From: Plasmodium malariae
Lineage: Eukaryota; Apicomplexa; Aconoidasida; Haemosporida; Plasmodiidae
Direction of reading: 5' to 3'
Length of the DNA stretch: 64,000 bases
Assembly: GCF_900090045.1 (NCBI RefSeq)
Contig: NC_041781.1
Span: 1,381,501-1,445,500 of the forward strand
This document shows positions 11,401-20,420 of this stretch, one piece after another. The translations under genes were made by a program, and so were the position numbers. The notes beneath the pieces are model-generated. The model saw only the letters and a list, made by a program, of their open reading frames with translations, ran no database searches and was not told where the DNA came from. Each line of letters begins with the position of its first letter. Position 1 is the first letter of the stretch.

Positions 11401-12730
11401 TATTGCTAATATTATTATAGCTAATATTATTATTGCCATTATTATTATTGCTATTATTATAATTATTGCTAATATTATTATTGCTAATATTATTATTGCT
11501 AATATTATTATTGCTAATATTATTATTGCTAATATTATTATTATTACTATTATTACTATTGCTAATATTAATATTGCTAATATTATTATTACTATTGCTA
11601 TTATTACTATTATTACTATTATTACTATTGCTATTATTACTGATGCTAATGTTAGAGTTACTATTACCATCACGCTTGTAAGGCATATGGCATTTAATTT
11701 TGTTAAAATACTCTTTACGTAATCTTGTGTTCTGCACTTCATCCACATAATGCGTACTTCTACTGCCATCAGTTATATTATTTATACTGCTCACACAGCT
11801 TGCATTACCTACTTGATTTAAATTGTTTACATTCTCTTTACTGTTAATAATTCCAAAATTATTCATATCTTCAGCCATCCTAGTACTACTTCGTACGTTA
11901 TATGAGGAATATAAATTGTTCGGAGTTCCATTATATGAGTTTATATTATTATTACTAATTAAAATATTATTGCACATCATTTTATTTGCATATGGATTCA
12001 AATTATTGCAATTTAAATTATCAACAAAACTGTTCTCATTTTCACTTGGAACTACTTTATATAGAGTATTAACACATTCGTTTGTTATATTATTTTCCTT
12101 TACGTTGTTTCTATTAGGGCCTCCATTAAAGGTGCCAGTAATTCCTCTATTCACTCCGCCATTACCCTTAACATAATTTCCCCTAACGTTATCATGCAAC
12201 TTGTTTTTTATATTTTTGTTTATATATGCATTTAAATATTTCAGCATGTATTCATTACTACTACAGCTATTATTGATCATCCTATTAGTGCTGTACGTGC
12301 TACCATAGCTGTTTTCATTACTACTTCCATTATTGTTAGCACTGTTGTTACCACCACCATTCATCAGAATATTATTATTACTGCTATTGATGTTATTACT
12401 ATTATTATTACTGCTGTTGACATTATTACTATTGTTATTACTAATGCTGATATTACTACTACTATTATTTGTGTAGTTTTGTTTTTCTTCCACCACTTTG
12501 GAATACATAGTAGTATTCATCTTGTAAATATCATTTTTGCCTTCCTTTGAAAATGGCAGAATATATAAATCATTGTTTGCGTATTTTGTTAAGGGCATAA
12601 TATTAAAACTGCCATTACTTGTTAAATAATTTTTATCATTTAAAGAATTATATTCATTACCATAATTTGAATAAATTAAATTTTTATTACTATTTTCTTG
12701 TAGTATATCTGTTTTTCTTAATTCATTCAT
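2438..12730 (-). CDS. Giant Asn/Ser-rich protein kinase (3430 aa)
   Basis: A single uninterrupted ORF encodes 3430 residues. About 3100 residues are Asn/Ser-rich low complexity, including NNIS repeats around residues 380-460, an unbroken SN dipeptide run around 1655-1715 and a GGGGGG run. The kinase domain occupies roughly 3113-3425 and looks catalytically complete: P-loop EEGSFGVVYKG, VAVK with K3160, helix-C Glu in NEWKIL, HRDIKPEN with D3267, DFG with D3285, APPE for APE, DIWSMG in helix F and LRP in the last helix. The P-loop and VAVK style suggest the TKL or a related orphan group. The role and substrate are unknown. It is likely a cytosolic or nuclear Ser/Thr kinase, since I see no signal peptide or membrane segment. 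The start is the first Met of the ORF; the preceding intergenic region is very long. It could correspond to one of the orphan kinases of P. falciparum chromosome 9. Confidence 0.92.
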   Translation of the reverse strand: MNELRKTDILQENSNKNLIYSNYGNEYNSLNDKNYLTSNGSFNIMPLTKYANNDLYILPFSKEGKNDIYKMNTTMYSKVVEEKQNYTNNSSSNISISNNNSNNVNSSNNNSNNINSSNNNILMNGGGNNSANNNGSSNENSYGSTYSTNRMINNSCSSNEYMLKYLNAYINKNIKNKLHDNVRGNYVKGNGGVNRGITGTFNGGPNRNNVKENNITNECVNTLYKVVPSENENSFVDNLNCNNLNPYANKMMCNNILISNNNINSYNGTPNNLYSSYNVRSSTRMAEDMNNFGIINSKENVNNLNQVGNASCVSSINNITDGSRSTHYVDEVQNTRLRKEYFNKIKCHMPYKRDGNSNSNISISNNSNSNNSNNSNNSNSNNNISNINISNSNNSNNNNISNNNISNNNISNNNISNNNISNNYNNSNNNNGNNNISYNNISNNNISNNNISNNNNSNNSSRGNGKGDQHAVLEDSANKIIKNIYFNDSNAEKFSNGERKTLNNSSTNEGDVVQLKQNLNDKQGENNNNSNGNSDSNSNSNINNNSNKSNNCSGNGVASKVLCSADLDAACPTAGNGIDSVINLNETVSCNYYKKDYISKKFNGTSSPVKADDDVLRAQEKENYKSFLNGINKRVELFSKDRNVVHVENLYNPSAVQKNALVNNSEGLRIGSNVSNSKCSGIGSSKDGSKDNSKDSLKIYSITNGISNNKDNNNSNINSKNVDLNIDLNSCVHRDGSNNEEVLHMYNYNNYLRNLKLRAKEKQSAKSVHVSSEHIFNELNESYNKNGVDVKKKNMHFLHVPVELNNDMDTSMCCSLESSECYSLFCPLSENLQQTNMYSMNTNNDFNNGVNRECTLNSRFCTNNDHDSGSSLFDRANNISCVECLTNMVSNNNTNAMEEDIREEQNVGHDKYHIAHKKKKLTSKSLNQNNLENVSHERGSSVKCIRRGKGRGRGSGKGSGVAIGKTSGITSSSDSNNNNMNKNSSSSSGSNNTYANNNDSINKDDFFINQINTYSEHNDLYTSDNVNSSTLNDDFFWGPNGREQKSEEGITRENNLVFYDNHLINSKGDTNNTVDENACVGNMKVNTMIDHKDDNVEDIISNCVNSIVDNHNDNVNTNAHSASNIIFDVSNGNRHGVHDQSGKHNIDNNLSSNMKYVKKYIKHVNSGCNNNYEQVLNVCESKCSSSGSKKIDDYALSTMDYDIRSMNYDDNVNRGNYPNRGSINNQSICGKHNLSNDPFMEVHCEKNVNESNQLGNNDVDSVLNILKVNKIFPYVNEQGHNNVASSGIADGSCGYVNDTSANASNNVNATDDDHFVEGINSNDKYEAEYKRGAHRLGTDINSYDFRINVEEGVGKFPTNVNSEIGMEEGNAQGGSLSFNKKINNCLDSKLTEGGSNYMNNHFQKNNFVNVNDSFFDDANGSSARVGAHAADSEGAIVSTSNDSNLRGEYSTGEIFNNTNISFCFNGQTDSKNLFACTSANDNNNSSGNTNIKTVSSSNNVISMNNDIKKCNVSNRMNEDNCVNMNLIFKNSCSVNGHHYILGPLGNMTTRSSSSSTNVVHANKKNDSLYNERNINKDEVVNYGVVAYNKDILKSNNKTNMKNNICTNFFEYNNQGGEKDSSRIVLSHCKYNEQEEKENIRSSVNSCQGYDNGNSSSSSNNNNNSNSNSNSNSNSNSNSNSNSNSNSNSNSNSNSNSNSNSNSNSNSNSNSNSNNNDGMQEKDNSLTSYSNFNMNNSQDYTFNKTVVNNMKNLSTIDILTSAGKFNSMKNTDIMDPLSSRSGISSVGSAENNMESKGHISIVTTVNDLSTNNKLSACDHVSSQNNMSSTNNRNRFRMVEYPKSMNKMNIMKGAKNSGYNLNNMNNIVSSSIHSNNMSLLNSSNTDGANIMDGSLLQKSHIPPMHLGKNCSNNMPHAVVYNRSKLLINKQHIHANKCTSGKIKNMNSSLADYRAVVSGANNVASNTVSNVAGNMTGNVVSNILFAEVNEKKNYVMHAANNKEQMSCRINGAPPDDRNVDQMNIFLLNNRENFPNAHNSHITQRMQNAPGKYNMDSAGKNIKVLNTNVAINKNHIDINEDKKLKVNKLKNSLNYDIEEGKHIDNIGNINLLKIKSALHVVHNNMLDLTHNIMDPTHNIITMNENCSNKSGDDHSVVHHANIMANYKINNNIITINESLSNFILDKNCFSNFSCSEKQDVQNSTSGCVPAMTIASAQSAQGAHSINLKKSENVRNSGKHNVHVETRRNEMNETVSTCCKEYSDDMSKISDNVTASNMNGNSIHNSNGSNNSVSNNNGSKNSREEFICNRSKNDVPYNHSVVDSQQVKEMNANKIAEANVMYDNNCSNSNSNGSVNRENRSNMRINNKTEFSKYVKDEHYEINRSTSMNESIRHVENFSNYTSSNKGNHNRINNNNVNSSSSNGYILSNSKDICCNSIDILVNERNIASMNNLGVKAVYKISSNGNSNSRGNNYSNNAKVSDVSSRGEIVHCASDDKTGVVVGTRLCKNMVVSNIGSDIMNYANEERLEKHKDRQIQQAVRQSAEQLLMQVGATKEGRKCLEEKVNESRFSNDNDPLLKRDKIEQEHVSFSNSSNNCMHSNNCVHSNNSYYHNNKIIPKNYFSYNNLSSSNNELNSLMLIKNSLNCNAMSYNSAIMTNNDKKVDTIGGGGGGNSSGLLQNAPINGDNYSGSNHRNSGKCNNGNNNSGGANNSKINEFIMYNKNHGSNIYAYSINSKADNSFMNSLAANSLECTNFPPKYNEDLLRSDQRNSIKMADNGNGNYRSPVNHKILTHNNSHINNNSSNSCGSNKSANNHNIFVTSGGCSSSNNASGNPNNICFKNVESYNNYLMNNQHNNSASDRSLQSKKYMVNNGSTNKNVKFENEVNYRNSLNGYPPYLGTVNDMMVMMMGKGIITGQNNNMRVNDQASYMYNAQQDENSKCISNSSDLAIKKKEYESVFRMSKNQLLSLENDIKYLQSLTCYNIKSIDLYFETYEDTDFFLYDDYDRQGGHVKVGNNYDVSCNGNGSDGGNNNSEYKMNALGARVVAMSNSSKEMGLVNHNIVNNNSSVNNSSINYNKVSNNYLNNITNSGGGACKVSNGGNCKMSCNMKGSSKDMMGGNIRRERRRTKFYTNKFSSKLKYTVIEEGSFGVVYKGWYKGMHVAVKVPVDKMARQDPYGLTKRSINEWKILSKCDHPNIIKLCGGIIHSYFDIWLVTKLVNGLDLHTIKNNINKDEKVLSIDISLKMCRQLADVINFLHTPIKNKKNVIIHRDIKPENLIIDSDWNIHLCDFGDSEECEDGIVTNVSGATWIYAPPELLTCHPLKQSNDYNFLDHTKLSYKWDIWSMGCVFQEMMNLPSPFQHYIITFDESDQIYEKLVDVFTKKLPPCIHSKIENSPFADIIRLCLNYDPNLRPTASEIVKLLNQPDEYLLLKRK
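7582..7760 (-). repeat. Coding hexanucleotide repeat encoding (Ser-Asn)n
   Basis: On the + strand this reads CTATTG/CTATTA over and over; on the coding strand it gives alternating Ser (AGC/AGT) and Asn (AAT) codons for roughly 55 residues of the giant kinase. Codon-level variation in the Ser codon (AGC versus AGT) shows the tract is not perfectly uniform. The antisense poly-Leu ORF is a shadow. Confidence 0.9.
11355..11640 (-). repeat. Coding repeat encoding NNIS/NNNIS units
   Basis: A degenerate 12- to 15-nt array (TATTATTATTGCTAA on the + strand) encodes repeated Asn-Asn-Ile-Ser units in the N-terminal third of the giant kinase. Confidence 0.85.
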
Positions 12731-13319
12731 TTTTTAAATGAACTGTTAAGAAAAATTTTGTTAGTATTCTTTTTTTTTTCTTTTGGAAACAAATAAAAAA
12801 TAAAAAAAAAAAAAAAAAAAGAACAAAACTGAAATAAAATAAACGAAGTTATACATGAAATGGATACATGCGAATGAACTGATTATATGTGAAAAGAAAA
12901 GCATTTAAGTAGTCTTACAGAGCACACGAAAATGCTACGTATATATATATATATGCTGTACGTACATGTATACGCATACATATTCACGTACGTATGTATG
13001 CATATATAAAAAAATATATAATGATGCATACACATATACGTTAAACGTGTATATGGTAATATATATTTACTTAAAACTTTACAATAAAATAAAAAATAAA
13101 TAAATAAAAAATACAATAATGTAGTTCTTTAATAAATTATTTAATTGTCATTATGTATACATGGAAATATATATGATAATAAAATGTATATATAAAAACA
13201 TATTTTAGTACTTTATATGTTCATATAACAAAAAATATTTTGAAAAGGGAATTTACTATTTAATATGTTAGTATAATCTAATTTAAAAAAAAAACAAAAA
13301 TATATTAAAAATTCAATAC

Positions 13320-13685
13320 ATTCATATATGAATATAATAAACATATATAAATATAATAAACATATATAAATATAATAAACATATAAGAATATAATAAACA
13401 TATATAAATATAATAAACATATATAAATATAATAAACATATATGAATATATAAACATATATGAATATAATAAACATATATGAATATAATAAACATATATG
13501 AATATAATAAACATATATGAATATAATAAACATATATGAATATAATAAACATATATGAATATAATAAACATATATAAATATAATAAATATATATAAATAT
13601 AATAAATATAATAAATATATATAAATATAATAAATATATATAAATATAATAAGCATATATAAATATAATATACATATATATTCAT
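13320..13685. repeat. Tandem repeat, 18-nt unit
   Basis: About 20 copies of an 18-nt unit (AATATAATAAACATATAT, with GAAT/AAAT variants). The unit length is a multiple of three, so all minus frames stay open and produce Tyr/Ile/Phe pseudo-ORFs. Confidence 0.9.
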
Positions 13686-15219
13686 ATGGTTAAGATATTA
13701 TGTCATAGTTCAAACAAACTGTAAATATAAATATATATGGGAAAGGAATATATAATATAAAAAATACACGTACATAAATATATATGTACATATACTTGTA
13801 TATATATATATTTTTTACCAATACTTTATATATATATATATATATTTTTTTTTTACCAATACTTGTATATATATATATATATTTACGTATACTTGCATAC
13901 ATATGTACGTATACAAGTATACATACGGATGTATAACTTGTATATATATATAATAATAGCAAAATATAAGGTATATTAAATATGGAGAAAAAATATATTT
14001 TAAATATTACTGCATATATATATGTACATATTTTAATTATTGAACACAAAAAAAAAAAAAAATAAAATAAAATAAAAATAAACTTTCATATTATTATAAT
14101 AAAAAAATAAAAAATTTAAGCCGAATATAGAATAGTAAAAAAAAAAAAAAAAAAATGAGAATACAAACATGTATATTTTTTTACTTAAACATTTCAAATA
14201 CATAATGCTATTTTTTAAAAAAATAAGAAATATTTAGTAATAAAATTGTATATTTAGATGATTTTAGTATTCCTGCTTAAAAATATAACTTTGTGCGTAC
14301 TGCAAACCCTTATATATAATATGTATATGTGTATATATATGTTACGTATATATAAATTTATGTATATGTTAGGAACATAATTTTTCATCTATTATTTTTA
14401 AACCTATAAAGACATATTTCTATAAGTATTTTCCTTATAACATATTTTTCAATGAAAAAAAAAAAAGGAAAAGGAAAATTTATAAACTTTTTCAAGTATT
14501 AATTATATAACATTAATATTTGTATTCATGCAGTTCTATATAATTACATATATATTTATATAAATACACATGTACTTATGCGCACATAAATTTGTATATA
14601 TATATATATACATATACCCACGGAAAACAAACTTTCCTTTTTGTTATCAATATTTTTTTTGGTGCATGCTAATTATTTTTGTAAATCCCATATTTTACTA
14701 ACAAGCAATTATTATTATTATTTTTTTTAAGTTCGATTTTTAACCTCTAATACACATGTATATAGATATATATATATATAAATATATATATGAGTTTACG
14801 TAAACAAGTATATTATTTATATTTTATTTATCGTTAAAACTTGTATGTATTTTTTCTTTCTTTTTTTTTTTTTTTTGCAATAATTGTGTTTTTGTACTAG
14901 TAACTTGTATTGGAAAACCCATGATTTCATAAATATTGAAAAAAATTATACGAATTTATATGCATACACACAATATATATATGGAAAAAGTATTAAATAT
15001 GAAATAATATAAAAAAAGAACAGTAGGTACTATTTTGTCATTTTATTTTTTTCCTTTTTTCTTTCTTTTTTTTTTTTTTTACCAAGGTAATAGGAGATTC
15101 ACGAATTTTGTTCATTTTAATAAAAATATGTGAGCTTTGTGTTAAGGCAAAAAAAAAAAAAAAAAATATAGTACAATTAATAAATAGTAATTAGAAAATA
15201 ATAAATACTAAATAATAAG

Positions 15220-15387
15220 TACTAACTAATAAATACTAAATAGTAAGTACTAACTAATAAATACTAAATAGTAAGTACTAACTAATAAATACTAAATAGT
15301 AAGTACTAACTAATAAATACTAAATAGTAAGTACTAACTAATAAATGCTACATAATAAATACTAACTAATAAATACTACATAATAAA
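15220..15387. repeat. Tandem repeat, 28-nt unit, 6 copies
   Basis: The unit is TACTAACTAATAAATACTAA plus ATAGTAAG. Copies start at 15220, 15248, 15276, 15304, 15332 and 15360; the last two copies have point changes. Confidence 0.9.
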
Positions 15388-17746
15388 TACTATAAAATAA
15401 ATATTAAAGCATATAAACAAATGATAGAACATAAACTAACAAAAAGTAATTATATCTAATTCAATATTAAAATAAGAATGTAAATTTTAGGTTTTAGTCT
15501 TTTGACATATCATTAATATTATGCACACACAAAAAAAAAAAAAAAAAATTTTAACTTTTTTATGAACTTTAAATGGAGGAATAAAAATATTATTACCTTA
15601 AAGAGGAATTTTTTATATCAGTGTTTTGTTGCTTGTTCAATTTGTTTTTACTAAAGGTATAAAATACTTATATATATATTTATGTAAGTATATACATATT
15701 TGTAGGTGTATATATTCACCTTTGTTCTTTTTTCTTTTCGTTTTGCTTTTTATATTCGTGAGTTTCACTATTAAGCGAGTTCGTTTTAAGTAGAAGCCAA
15801 TAAAGTATTTTATTTTATTTTTTTTCCTCTTCACCAGTTGTATTAAAATGGAAAAAACAAATAAATGTTAAGTGTGTACTGTTCATCATACTATTGTCAA
15901 TAAATATGGAATAATTACAAATAATTTCGTAATGAGTTTATTTAAATGAAGAATAATAGAATTTTAAAAGGTTTTATTTTAAAAAAGAAAATTGGTGAAT
16001 AATTATATATATTAACACACATATATAAAAAGGTACAACTTAATAAAATAATACAATCATTTAAAAGACTTTTTTTTTTTCTATTTTTTTTCTTAAATTT
16101 TACATATAAAAGTGCTTCTCCTTGTCGTACTTCTTTAAATGATACATTTTTTTTTTTTTTTTTTTACTTCTCAAAAGTATACATTATATTACTATAAGGA
16201 AGAATAGTATTTCAACCAAAATGAAATATTAAATAATGTAAAATTTTTCTACATTGTTTCATTTATCATTTGAAATAAACATATATATTAAGGATTATTA
16301 TTCACTACCTCATAAAAAATCATAGATATGTATTTAGGAGGATCCCGTACATATATAGCATTCATATGATATGCTTTTATTTTATTTTTTTTCTTGTTTT
16401 GTTTTATTTTTAATTAAATTGGTAAAGTATTTGTAAAATACAAACAAACATTTTATTTAAAAGACTATTTTTACGCAGATCATGAGTGTAAGCATCACTG
16501 TTCGTATTTTATTCTAATTTTGTATGGTTTGAATAATGATGAAAATAAAAAAAACTAGCTTGAAAGCAGGGTGTTACGTGTTATATATATATGTGTATAT
16601 ATAAGTGTATACATTAGTGTATATATGTGTACATTTTGTTATATTGTGTATATATGGTTATATTGTGTAAGTAGATTTCTCTACGGCTCCCGATCTGCAT
16701 TATTATTTCTTTTGAAGTTGGCATAAATATTAAAATATATTTCCCCTTGTTCATTTCTCTAAGTTAACAATATTAATGTACTAAATTTAAAAATCGAACG
16801 TTTAATATTTTCTTCAAACCAAAAGGAAAGTGCTTAAGAATTTGAAAAAGAAAAAAAAAATAATAATGGAGTAACCACGCATTCATGTACAATATATATT
16901 TATATTCATACTATGAATGATAATTTTCTTTGTATCCTTTCCAAATAGGTACTTTTAAAATGACAGTTAAAAATGCATTATAAGTTTCTGAGCCTTGTTT
17001 TTTTTAATAATTATATTAAGTTTATACATGTACTCAAGTATTTGTACATGTATGTATATATCTACGTGTGTATATATATATTATAAATCTATTTGCATAC
17101 GCTTGTATCTGTTAGTGTATATAAATATTTATGCATATAAATAATTAATGCATATAATGCATATAAATGCGCACAATTATATATATATATATATATGAAA
17201 ACAGTAGGATATTCTAAAATTTAAATTAGGGAATTTTTTTTTTCTTTTTTTTACATTGTTGCAATTTTTTACAAATCCTCGAACGAATGTTCTATATATA
17301 TGATTTGAATATTTTTTTTTTTTTTTCTTTTTTTTTGTTAGTAATTTCACTGTTACAAAATTTTCACAAACAATTTTAATTACTGCGTTACGTGGTTAAA
17401 ATAAGTACATATATATTAATATACATAGCTATTTTCCCATTTTTTTTTTTTATTTTCAAATATCAGTAATTTTTAAAACGTTCATTTTTACACCTTCCAA
17501 TTTGTTTGAAAAAAAAGAAAGAAAAATGCATATTGAACAAAAAATATGCAGAACAATTTTTCACAAAAAGTAATCAGAAAATTTGCAAAATAGTGTAATT
17601 AAAAAAAAAGTACCATCACAAATTTAATAGTAGTAATTTTTAATTTTTTTTTGAAAACCATTAGAAGGAACCATTTATTAAACATAATATAATTTTATAT
17701 ACGTAGTATACACTTACATGTATATATATACTTATATATACATATG

Positions 17747-17800
<54 letters not shown>

Positions 17801-18004
17801 ACTTTTATGTGTATAAATTCGTGTTGATGTACAATAACTTCGTTGATTAGCTTTTTTTTTTTTTTTTTTTTCCTCCCAAAGTATGATATTTCTAAATTTT
17901 ATATCATAAGTTATTATATAAATGCATTTGTGTGTGTGCGATAAGCTTTAAGTTCATGGTGTTACATTATTTCAGTTCTTCGATAAGTTAAAATTTTTAA
18001 CAGA

Positions 18005-18160
18005 ATGATAGGTACAATTTTTTCAATTTTACTAACAATCATAAAACTATGTTTTGCCACCTCACCCATAATATGTATTATCTTGATATTTGTATTAAAT
18101 AAAAACAATGTACCGGATGATAAAAAAAAGAAATCAGATTTCTATTTTGAAGTAGACTAA
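18005..18160 (+). CDS. Possible 51-residue single-pass membrane protein
   Basis: A small ORF begins MIGTIFSILLTIIKLCF and ends with an acidic/aromatic tail SDFYFEVD. Residues 1-31 are hydrophobic enough for one or two membrane segments, followed by a charged DDKKKK linker. An in-frame stop lies at 17984-17986. A CAG just before the ATG could be a splice acceptor, so an upstream exon is possible. The IGTIFS stretch followed by IKL faintly recalls the LGMIFS...LKL segment of the Asterix/PAT10 (WDR83OS) ER insertase subunit, but the match is too short to assign. It is more protein-like in composition than the surrounding ORFs. The function is unknown. Confidence 0.4.
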   Translation: MIGTIFSILLTIIKLCFATSPIICIILIFVLNKNNVPDDKKKKSDFYFEVD

Positions 18161-18228
18161 CTGTGAACGGTTCTTATGATATGATCATTTGGAAAAGGAA
18201 CAGAAATAAATTAAAAGGAAAAAGTTGC

Positions 18229-18395
18229 ACAAGTAGAAAAAGAAAGGAAAGAAAAGAGGTAAATAGAAGAGGAAAAAGGAAGAGGAAAAAGGAAGAGAAA
18301 AAGGAAGAGGAAAAAGGAAGAGAAAAAGGAAGAGGAAAAAGGAAGAGGAAAAAGGAAGAGAAAAAGGAAAAGGAAAAAGGATAAGGAAAAAGTGA
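18229..18395 (+). repeat. Polypurine GGAAAAAGGAAGA repeat
   Basis: The + strand is almost purely A/G for about 160 bases, built on AGGAAAAAGGAAGAG-like units. It could in principle form triplex DNA. The Lys/Glu/Arg ORF across it starts inside the intergenic region and is probably spurious. Confidence 0.8.
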
Positions 18396-18952
18396 ATTTA
18401 TAACTATAAATACTGATATGCGCAACAAGGAAATGTAATAATACATTACTAGTACATTTTACCTTACAAGGTCAGGTAAAAAATTAAAGAAATATTTTTT
18501 AGCTAGCTATTTTTAAATCGGGAAAAAAAAAAATGCACATATATATATATATAAAATAAAATAAAAAATTGATACAACACAAAATGGTGAATACTTAATG
18601 ACATACCACAAAATGGTGGGCATTTGATGACGTTCCGCGAAAGGGTGAGTAAATATTGAACATACCTTTTGAATTTTTTAACCAGTACTTAACAAAATAG
18701 AAAAAATATTAATGACAAATGAAGCTAATTTAATTGTAAACATGTCGTTAATCTATTATTTGGAAAACATACAATAGGAACAGTTACCAGAGGATAGTAA
18801 ACTTTTTGTGTATTTTGCATTTTTAACTTTTAATATAAAAATTATAAATAACATGCATAAATAAATGTTGTTACTTTCATAAATAAACGACAGAAGAGGA
18901 AGTACAGTACATTTTCCATTTCTTGCACTATCCCTATGTATACTAGCATTTA

Positions 18953-19114
18953 CATATATGTTTACGTTTACATTTACATATACATATACATTTACGTTTA
19001 AATTTGCATATATGTTTACGTTTACATTTACATATACATATACATTTACGTTTAAATTTGCATATATGTTTACGTTTACATTTACATATACATATACATT
19101 TACGTTTAAATTTG
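18953..19114. repeat. Tandem repeat, 54-nt unit, 3 identical copies
   Basis: Copies start at 18953, 19007 and 19061, with a fourth partial copy at 19115. The unit is itself made of hexamers such as TTTACG, TTTACA and TATACA. The copies appear identical, implying recent duplication or homogenisation. Confidence 0.92.
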
Positions 19115-19589
19115 CATGTATGTTTACCTTTTTTTTTTTTTCCATCACTATACCCGAAACATTTTTAATTTTTTGTATTAAGGAAAACTTTTTTACATAC
19201 ACCTTTAACAATGCATTTTAAATCCTAGTGTATGTGAATACCTAATACATATTTGACGTCTTCATTTTAATGTACTAGTATGTGTAAATAGACATATGTA
19301 TAGATATTTGTAGATACATAAATAACACATCAAGTTGTTTTTTTTTTTTTTTATTTCTTTTGTTTTAATTATACTTCTTCATAAATATGAAACATTGTCG
19401 TGTGAAATATATTTATAAAAGCATGAAACTTCTTTTGATTTTTGTCACATAGATAAATTATAAAATCTTTGTCTTACTTTTGTAATGAAGGGAAATGTGT
19501 ATACAAATTCGACGCATTTTTCACCCAGGAATAATATGAATGCGTTAATACACATCAATCAAATTCATTCCAATTGAGGGAAATTCGTT

Positions 19590-19795
19590 TTTTTCCATTT
19601 CCATTCATTTTTTCTTTTCATTTTCCATTCATTTTTTTTTTTATTTTCCATTCATTTTTTTTTTTTTTTCCATTCTTTTTTTTTTTTTATTTTCCATTCA
19701 TTTTTTTTTTCTTTCAATTCATTTTTCTCTACTTCAATTCATTTTTCTCTACTTCAATTCATTTTTTTCCATTTCATTCATTTTTTCATTTTTTA
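19590..19795. repeat. T-rich repeat with TTTCCATTCA core
   Basis: About 200 bases of irregular units of CCATTCATTTTTT and CAATTCATTTTTCTCTACTT lie upstream of the 15-exon gene. The array is non-coding. Confidence 0.75.
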
Positions 19796-20420
19796 AAAGA
19801 AAAATAAAATGTTAAAAAAGATAAAAACGTATTTTAATATTTTCATTATTTTTACATAATTTATGTAAAACGAACGCCAACATAATTATTGCTCAAGAAA
19901 TATTACATATATGTATGTTTTACATAAATTAATTTTTATTATTATGATAAAAATGAGTAAAAAATTTATTAACTTTTTTTAGAAAAAAGGAAAATTTTTA
20001 ATTTTTAACACAAAAAAAAAAAAAGGAAAAAAAGTAAAACACCATTTTAAATATAACATTCGTACTAGTCTCTTCTTATGAAACTGTAGCAGTGTGTACC
20101 TTATTAAAGCTAATTTTGTTAACTATATTTACCTTTTTTTTTAATATAATGTTTTTCTACATGACTAAAACATGTTCTTTTTGAACGAATACGCTTTATA
20201 AATAAGTACGAATTAAAATTTTATCTGCCTCGTGCAGCAATTATAAAAAATATGTAAAAAAAATAAAAATAAAATGAATAAACAGTCGAGTAGATCAATA
20301 AAAAATCGAGTAGATCAATAAATAAACGAGTAGATGAGTAAATAAACGAATAGGTGCATAAATGAACATATAGATTAAAGAGTACTGCAAAGATTACTAC
20401 TGCTAATTCGTTTTTAAAAA

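Larger units (their letters stand above)
12731..18004. other. 5.3-kb gene-poor divergent intergenic region
   Basis: This stretch lies upstream of the minus-strand giant kinase and upstream of the plus-strand genes at 18-27 kb. Every ORF here is short and built of Tyr/Ile from (TATA)n repeats. It holds two clear minisatellites (listed), many poly-A/T runs and (TA)n at 17745-17795. A slightly less A+T-rich patch at about 16670-16710 includes CTCTACGGCTCCCGATCTGC. It probably contains two promoters and long 5' UTRs. I cannot identify an RNA gene in it. Confidence 0.6.
18161..20420. other. Intergenic region upstream of the 15-exon kinase gene
   Basis: It contains a polypurine tract, a 54-nt tandem repeat, a T-rich repeat (all listed) and poly-A/T. 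A short imperfect duplication around CAAAATGGTG lies at 18580-18620. No convincing coding region was found. Confidence 0.6.

Noticed and set aside
2674..12176. Many plus-strand ORFs of 60-220 codons opposite the giant kinase
   Set aside because: Antisense frames of Asn/Ser-rich DNA lack stops by composition; none shows a recognisable domain.
13213..14049. Minus-strand Tyr/Ile-rich ORFs
   Set aside because: They are translation of an 18-nt A+T minisatellite and (TATA)n; no real protein character.
12731..18004. Possible telomerase RNA or centromere
   Set aside because: No stretch with the complement of 1.5 GGGTTYA telomere repeats was found anywhere in the window. The A+T content and repeats are high but broken by less A+T-rich spots, and no centromere-like organisation is evident.
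18163..18384. 73-codon Lys/Arg/Glu ORF
   Set aside because: It is a polypurine repeat read in an open frame, with no domain and no conservation argument.
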